From positions 1-14,483 of the forward strand of contig CADBLW010000134.1 in assembly GCA_902795625.1 (NCBI GenBank): 14,483 bases of DNA. Direction: 5' to 3'. Origin of the DNA: an uncultured Lachnospiraceae bacterium. GTDB lineage: Bacteria > Bacillota > Clostridia > Lachnospirales > Lachnospiraceae. How positions within the stretch are numbered: position 1 is the stretch's first letter; each line of letters opens with the position of its first letter. Under the pieces are notes generated by a model. It had not been told where the DNA came from and ran no database searches. It saw only the letters and a list, made by a program, of their open reading frames with translations. The position numbers were made by a program, and so were the translations under genes. Shown here in pieces: positions 12,641 through 14,483 of this stretch.

Positions 12641-13234
12641 TCAGATGCAGCCCTTCGTGGACAGCACACCCGAAACTCTGGGGTCGATGGACGTTGCCAT
12701 GTCCAGAGCCTTCGCGAAGGCCTTGAACATCGCCTCAAGGATGTGATGATTGTTGCCGCCGGAGATCTGGCGGATGTGCAGGTTCATGCCTGCCGAGTAG
12801 GAAATCGCGTAGAAGAACTCTCTCGCTGTCTCCACATCCATCTCACCGAGACGTTCTGCCGTTGTGTCTACGTCGTAGACAAAGTACGGCCGGCCCGAAA
12901 GGTCAATGGCGCACTCCATCAGCGTCTCGTCCATCGGCAGCAGGAAGAAGCCGTAGCGGGTGATGCCGGTCTTGTCTCCGAGTGCCTCGCGGATCGCCTG
13001 GCCGATGACAATGCCGACGTCCTCCACCGTGTGGTGCGAATCCACATTGAGATCACCGGTCGCCTTGAGCTTCAGATCAAAGAACCCGTGCTTGGCAAAT
13101 CCCGAGAGCATGTGATCGAAGAATCCGATCCCCGTATTGATGTCATAGATACCCGTTCCGTCAATGTTGAGCTCCGCAACGATCTGCGTCTCTCTCGTGT
13201 CACGGACTACTTTGGCCTTGCGTTCTGCTTCCAT
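12641..13234 (-). CDS. hisB: Imidazoleglycerol-phosphate dehydratase
   Basis: Manganese enzyme of histidine step 6, converting imidazole glycerol phosphate to imidazole acetol phosphate. It has 197 residues, the usual length of monofunctional HisB without a phosphatase domain. Seen: the duplicated metal-binding layout GIGFFDHML (35-43), DSHHTVEDVG (65-74) and GGNNHHILEAMFKAFAKAL (159-177), plus MDETLMECAIDLSGR (101-115). The start at 13234 is set by GGAGG six bases upstream; an in-frame start at 13297 lies upstream of the promoter's start point and is rejected. A strong promoter (13265-13293) precedes it, so hisB-hisIE can be expressed apart from hisD. It is separated from hisIE by 40 bases, with no terminator. 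Confidence 0.97.
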   Translation of the reverse strand: MEAERKAKVVRDTRETQIVAELNIDGTGIYDINTGIGFFDHMLSGFAKHGFFDLKLKATGDLNVDSHHTVEDVGIVIGQAIREALGDKTGITRYGFFLLPMDETLMECAIDLSGRPYFVYDVDTTAERLGEMDVETAREFFYAISYSAGMNLHIRQISGGNNHHILEAMFKAFAKALDMATSIDPRVSGVLSTKGCI

Positions 13235-13264
13235 ACGTATCCTCCTCCGATGAAGTACTGCCCT

Positions 13265-13293
13265 ATTGTACCGCGTTTCCGCCTGCCGGTCAA
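13265..13293 (-). promoter_or_regulatory. Sigma-A promoter of hisB-hisIE
   Basis: TTGACC (13288-13293), 17-base spacer, TACAAT (13265-13270), in the 100-base hisD-hisB gap. The predicted start near 13258 gives a leader of only about 24 bases, too short for an attenuator. Confidence 0.8.
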
Positions 13294-13334
13294 ACAAAAT
13301 CGACGGCGCGGCGTCAAGCGTGGATAAACTTTCT

Positions 13335-14483
13335 TTACTGTTCGCTCTCGAAGCGGACCTTGATCGAGTTTGCGTGAGCCGTCAGGCCCTCGGCCTCGGC
13401 AAATGTCACAACCTTTTTGTAAACCGGTTGAAGTGCTTCTCTCGTGTAGCAGATCACACTGCTTTTTTTGATAAAATCATCTACACTGAGCGGTGAGAAG
13501 AACCGTGCCGTGCCGTTCGTCGGGAGAATGTGATCCGGTCCAGCGAAGTAGTCGCCGAGAGGCTCGCTCGAGTATTCTCCGAGGAAAATGGCTCCCGCGT
13601 TCCTGATGCGGGTCATTGTATCCCAGGGATCCTTTGTGAGGATCTCAAGGTGCTCGGAGGCAATGTCGTTGGCTGCGTCGATGGCGGAATCCATGCTGTC
13701 GGCTACGAAGATGCGCCCGTAATTCTCGAGAGATCTTACGATCACGTCGCGGCGTGACAGCGTCTGCGTCATGCGGTCAACCTCGGCGCTTACCTTATCC
13801 GCAAGCTCCCTGCTCGTAGTGACAAGGATTGCCGAAGCCATCGCGTCGTGCTCTGCCTGGCTGAGAAGATCCGCGGCGACATACTTCGGAGTCGCGGTCT
13901 CGTCGGCCAGAACAAGGATCTCGCTCGGGCCTGCGATGGAGTCGATGCCGACACTTCCGTATACTGCCTTCTTGGCAAGCGCTACATAGATATTGCCGGG
14001 GCCTACGATCTTGTCCATGCGCGGAATGCTTTCCGTGCCGTATGCAAGAGCCGCGATCGCCTGTGCGCCGCCCACCTTGATGATGCGGTCGACACCGGCC
14101 TCGACAGCGGCGACTACGGAAGTCGCGTTGAGAGAACCGCTCTTCTGCGGCGGCGTTGCCATGATGATCTCGGGAACACCTGCAACCTTGGCGGGAATGA
14201 TGTTCATGAGTACGCTCGAGGAGAGAACCGCCGTGCCGCCGGGCACATAGACGCCGACCTTCGCGATGGGTGTGACTCTCTGTCCGAGAACGATGCCGTC
14301 CTTCGTGTCAAACCAGCTGTTTCTGCGCTGGCGCATGTGGAAGTCGCGGATGTTTGCGGCCGACTCACGGATCACCGCAAGCAGCTCGGGATCGATCGCC
14401 GCGTACGCAGCGTCAATCTCCTCCTTCGTGACCCACAGGTTGTCGGGCGACATTGTTACACCGTCAAACTTTTCCGTGTACTC
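13335..14483 (-). CDS. hisD: Histidinol dehydrogenase, 5' end outside window
   Basis: Zinc enzyme that oxidises L-histidinol to L-histidine with two NAD+. The C-terminal 382 residues are present; full proteins have about 430. The frame is open to the window edge (EYTEKFDGVTMSPDN...), so the ATG at 14453 is internal, not the start. Family signatures in order: VGVYVPGGTAVLSSSVLMN, VGGAQAIAALAYGTESIPRM, KIVGPGNIYVALAKKAVYG, GIDSIAGPSEILVLAD, LLSQAEHDAMASAILVT (zinc-ligand Gln/His region), the catalytic Glu-His of SEHLEI, GDYFAGPDHILPTNGTARF (Asp ligand) and LTAHANSIKVR near the C-terminus (His ligand). It lies upstream of hisB, separated by 100 bases with a promoter and no terminator. hisG or hisZ probably lies just outside, but this is not visible. 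Confidence 0.98.
   Translation of the reverse strand, partial: EYTEKFDGVTMSPDNLWVTKEEIDAAYAAIDPELLAVIRESAANIRDFHMRQRRNSWFDTKDGIVLGQRVTPIAKVGVYVPGGTAVLSSSVLMNIIPAKVAGVPEIIMATPPQKSGSLNATSVVAAVEAGVDRIIKVGGAQAIAALAYGTESIPRMDKIVGPGNIYVALAKKAVYGSVGIDSIAGPSEILVLADETATPKYVAADLLSQAEHDAMASAILVTTSRELADKVSAEVDRMTQTLSRRDVIVRSLENYGRIFVADSMDSAIDAANDIASEHLEILTKDPWDTMTRIRNAGAIFLGEYSSEPLGDYFAGPDHILPTNGTARFFSPLSVDDFIKKSSVICYTREALQPVYKKVVTFAEAEGLTAHANSIKVRFESEQ

Noticed and set aside
11119..12726. 535-codon plus-strand frame opposite hisIE
   Set aside because: It mirrors the coding frame of a clearly conserved HisIE, has no family signature and no ribosome binding site; long antisense frames are expected in GC-rich coding DNA.
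12601..12738. 46-residue N-terminal extension of HisIE
   Set aside because: It would overlap the conserved end of hisB in another frame and is Arg/Cys-rich junk; the ATG at 12600 has its own AGGAG.

Overview
The window reads as chromosomal core DNA of a moderately GC-rich Clostridia member (Bacillota), most likely Lachnospiraceae. The clues are the order rimP-nusA-rnpM(ylxR)-ylxQ-infB-rbfA-nrnA-truB-ribF-rpsO, a NusA without C-terminal acidic repeats, a tetrahydrofolate riboswitch before a folate ECF S-component, and strong AGGAGG-type ribosome binding sites. Family assignment is inference. Every gene I can support lies on the minus strand, so transcription runs from high to low coordinates. 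There is no tRNA, rRNA, CRISPR array, insertion sequence or phage gene.

In order of transcription: (1) 14483-11320, histidine biosynthesis. It holds hisD (5' end outside the window), hisB with its own good sigma-A promoter, and an unusual long HisIE carrying a HisF/HisA-like N-terminal domain that has lost its catalytic and phosphate-binding residues. A 49-residue single-span membrane protein follows. (2) 11104-2222, the translation/transcription operon. A strong promoter and an immediate hairpin leader precede rimP, nusA, rnpM, ylxQ, infB, rbfA, nrnA and one continuous TruB-RibF fusion. (3) 2167-1741, rpsO with its own promoter, leader and terminator. (4) 1758-1, the folate unit. It has a THF riboswitch, an expression platform overlapping the ribosome binding site, folT and folC (3' end outside the window).

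The middle operon supplies ribosome maturation and initiation factors (RimP, RbfA, IF2, S15), transcription elongation/termination control (NusA), an RNase P modulator (RnpM), nanoRNA turnover (NrnA), tRNA U55 modification (TruB) and FMN/FAD synthesis (RibF). The folate unit couples uptake (FolT) to intracellular trapping by polyglutamylation (FolC).

I see no wholly new multi-gene system. The least ordinary items are the degenerate-barrel HisIE, the TruB-RibF fusion, two layers of internal repeats in the IF2 N-terminus, the probable NusA-autoregulatory leader before rimP, and the composite promoter/terminator/riboswitch architecture between rpsO and folT.
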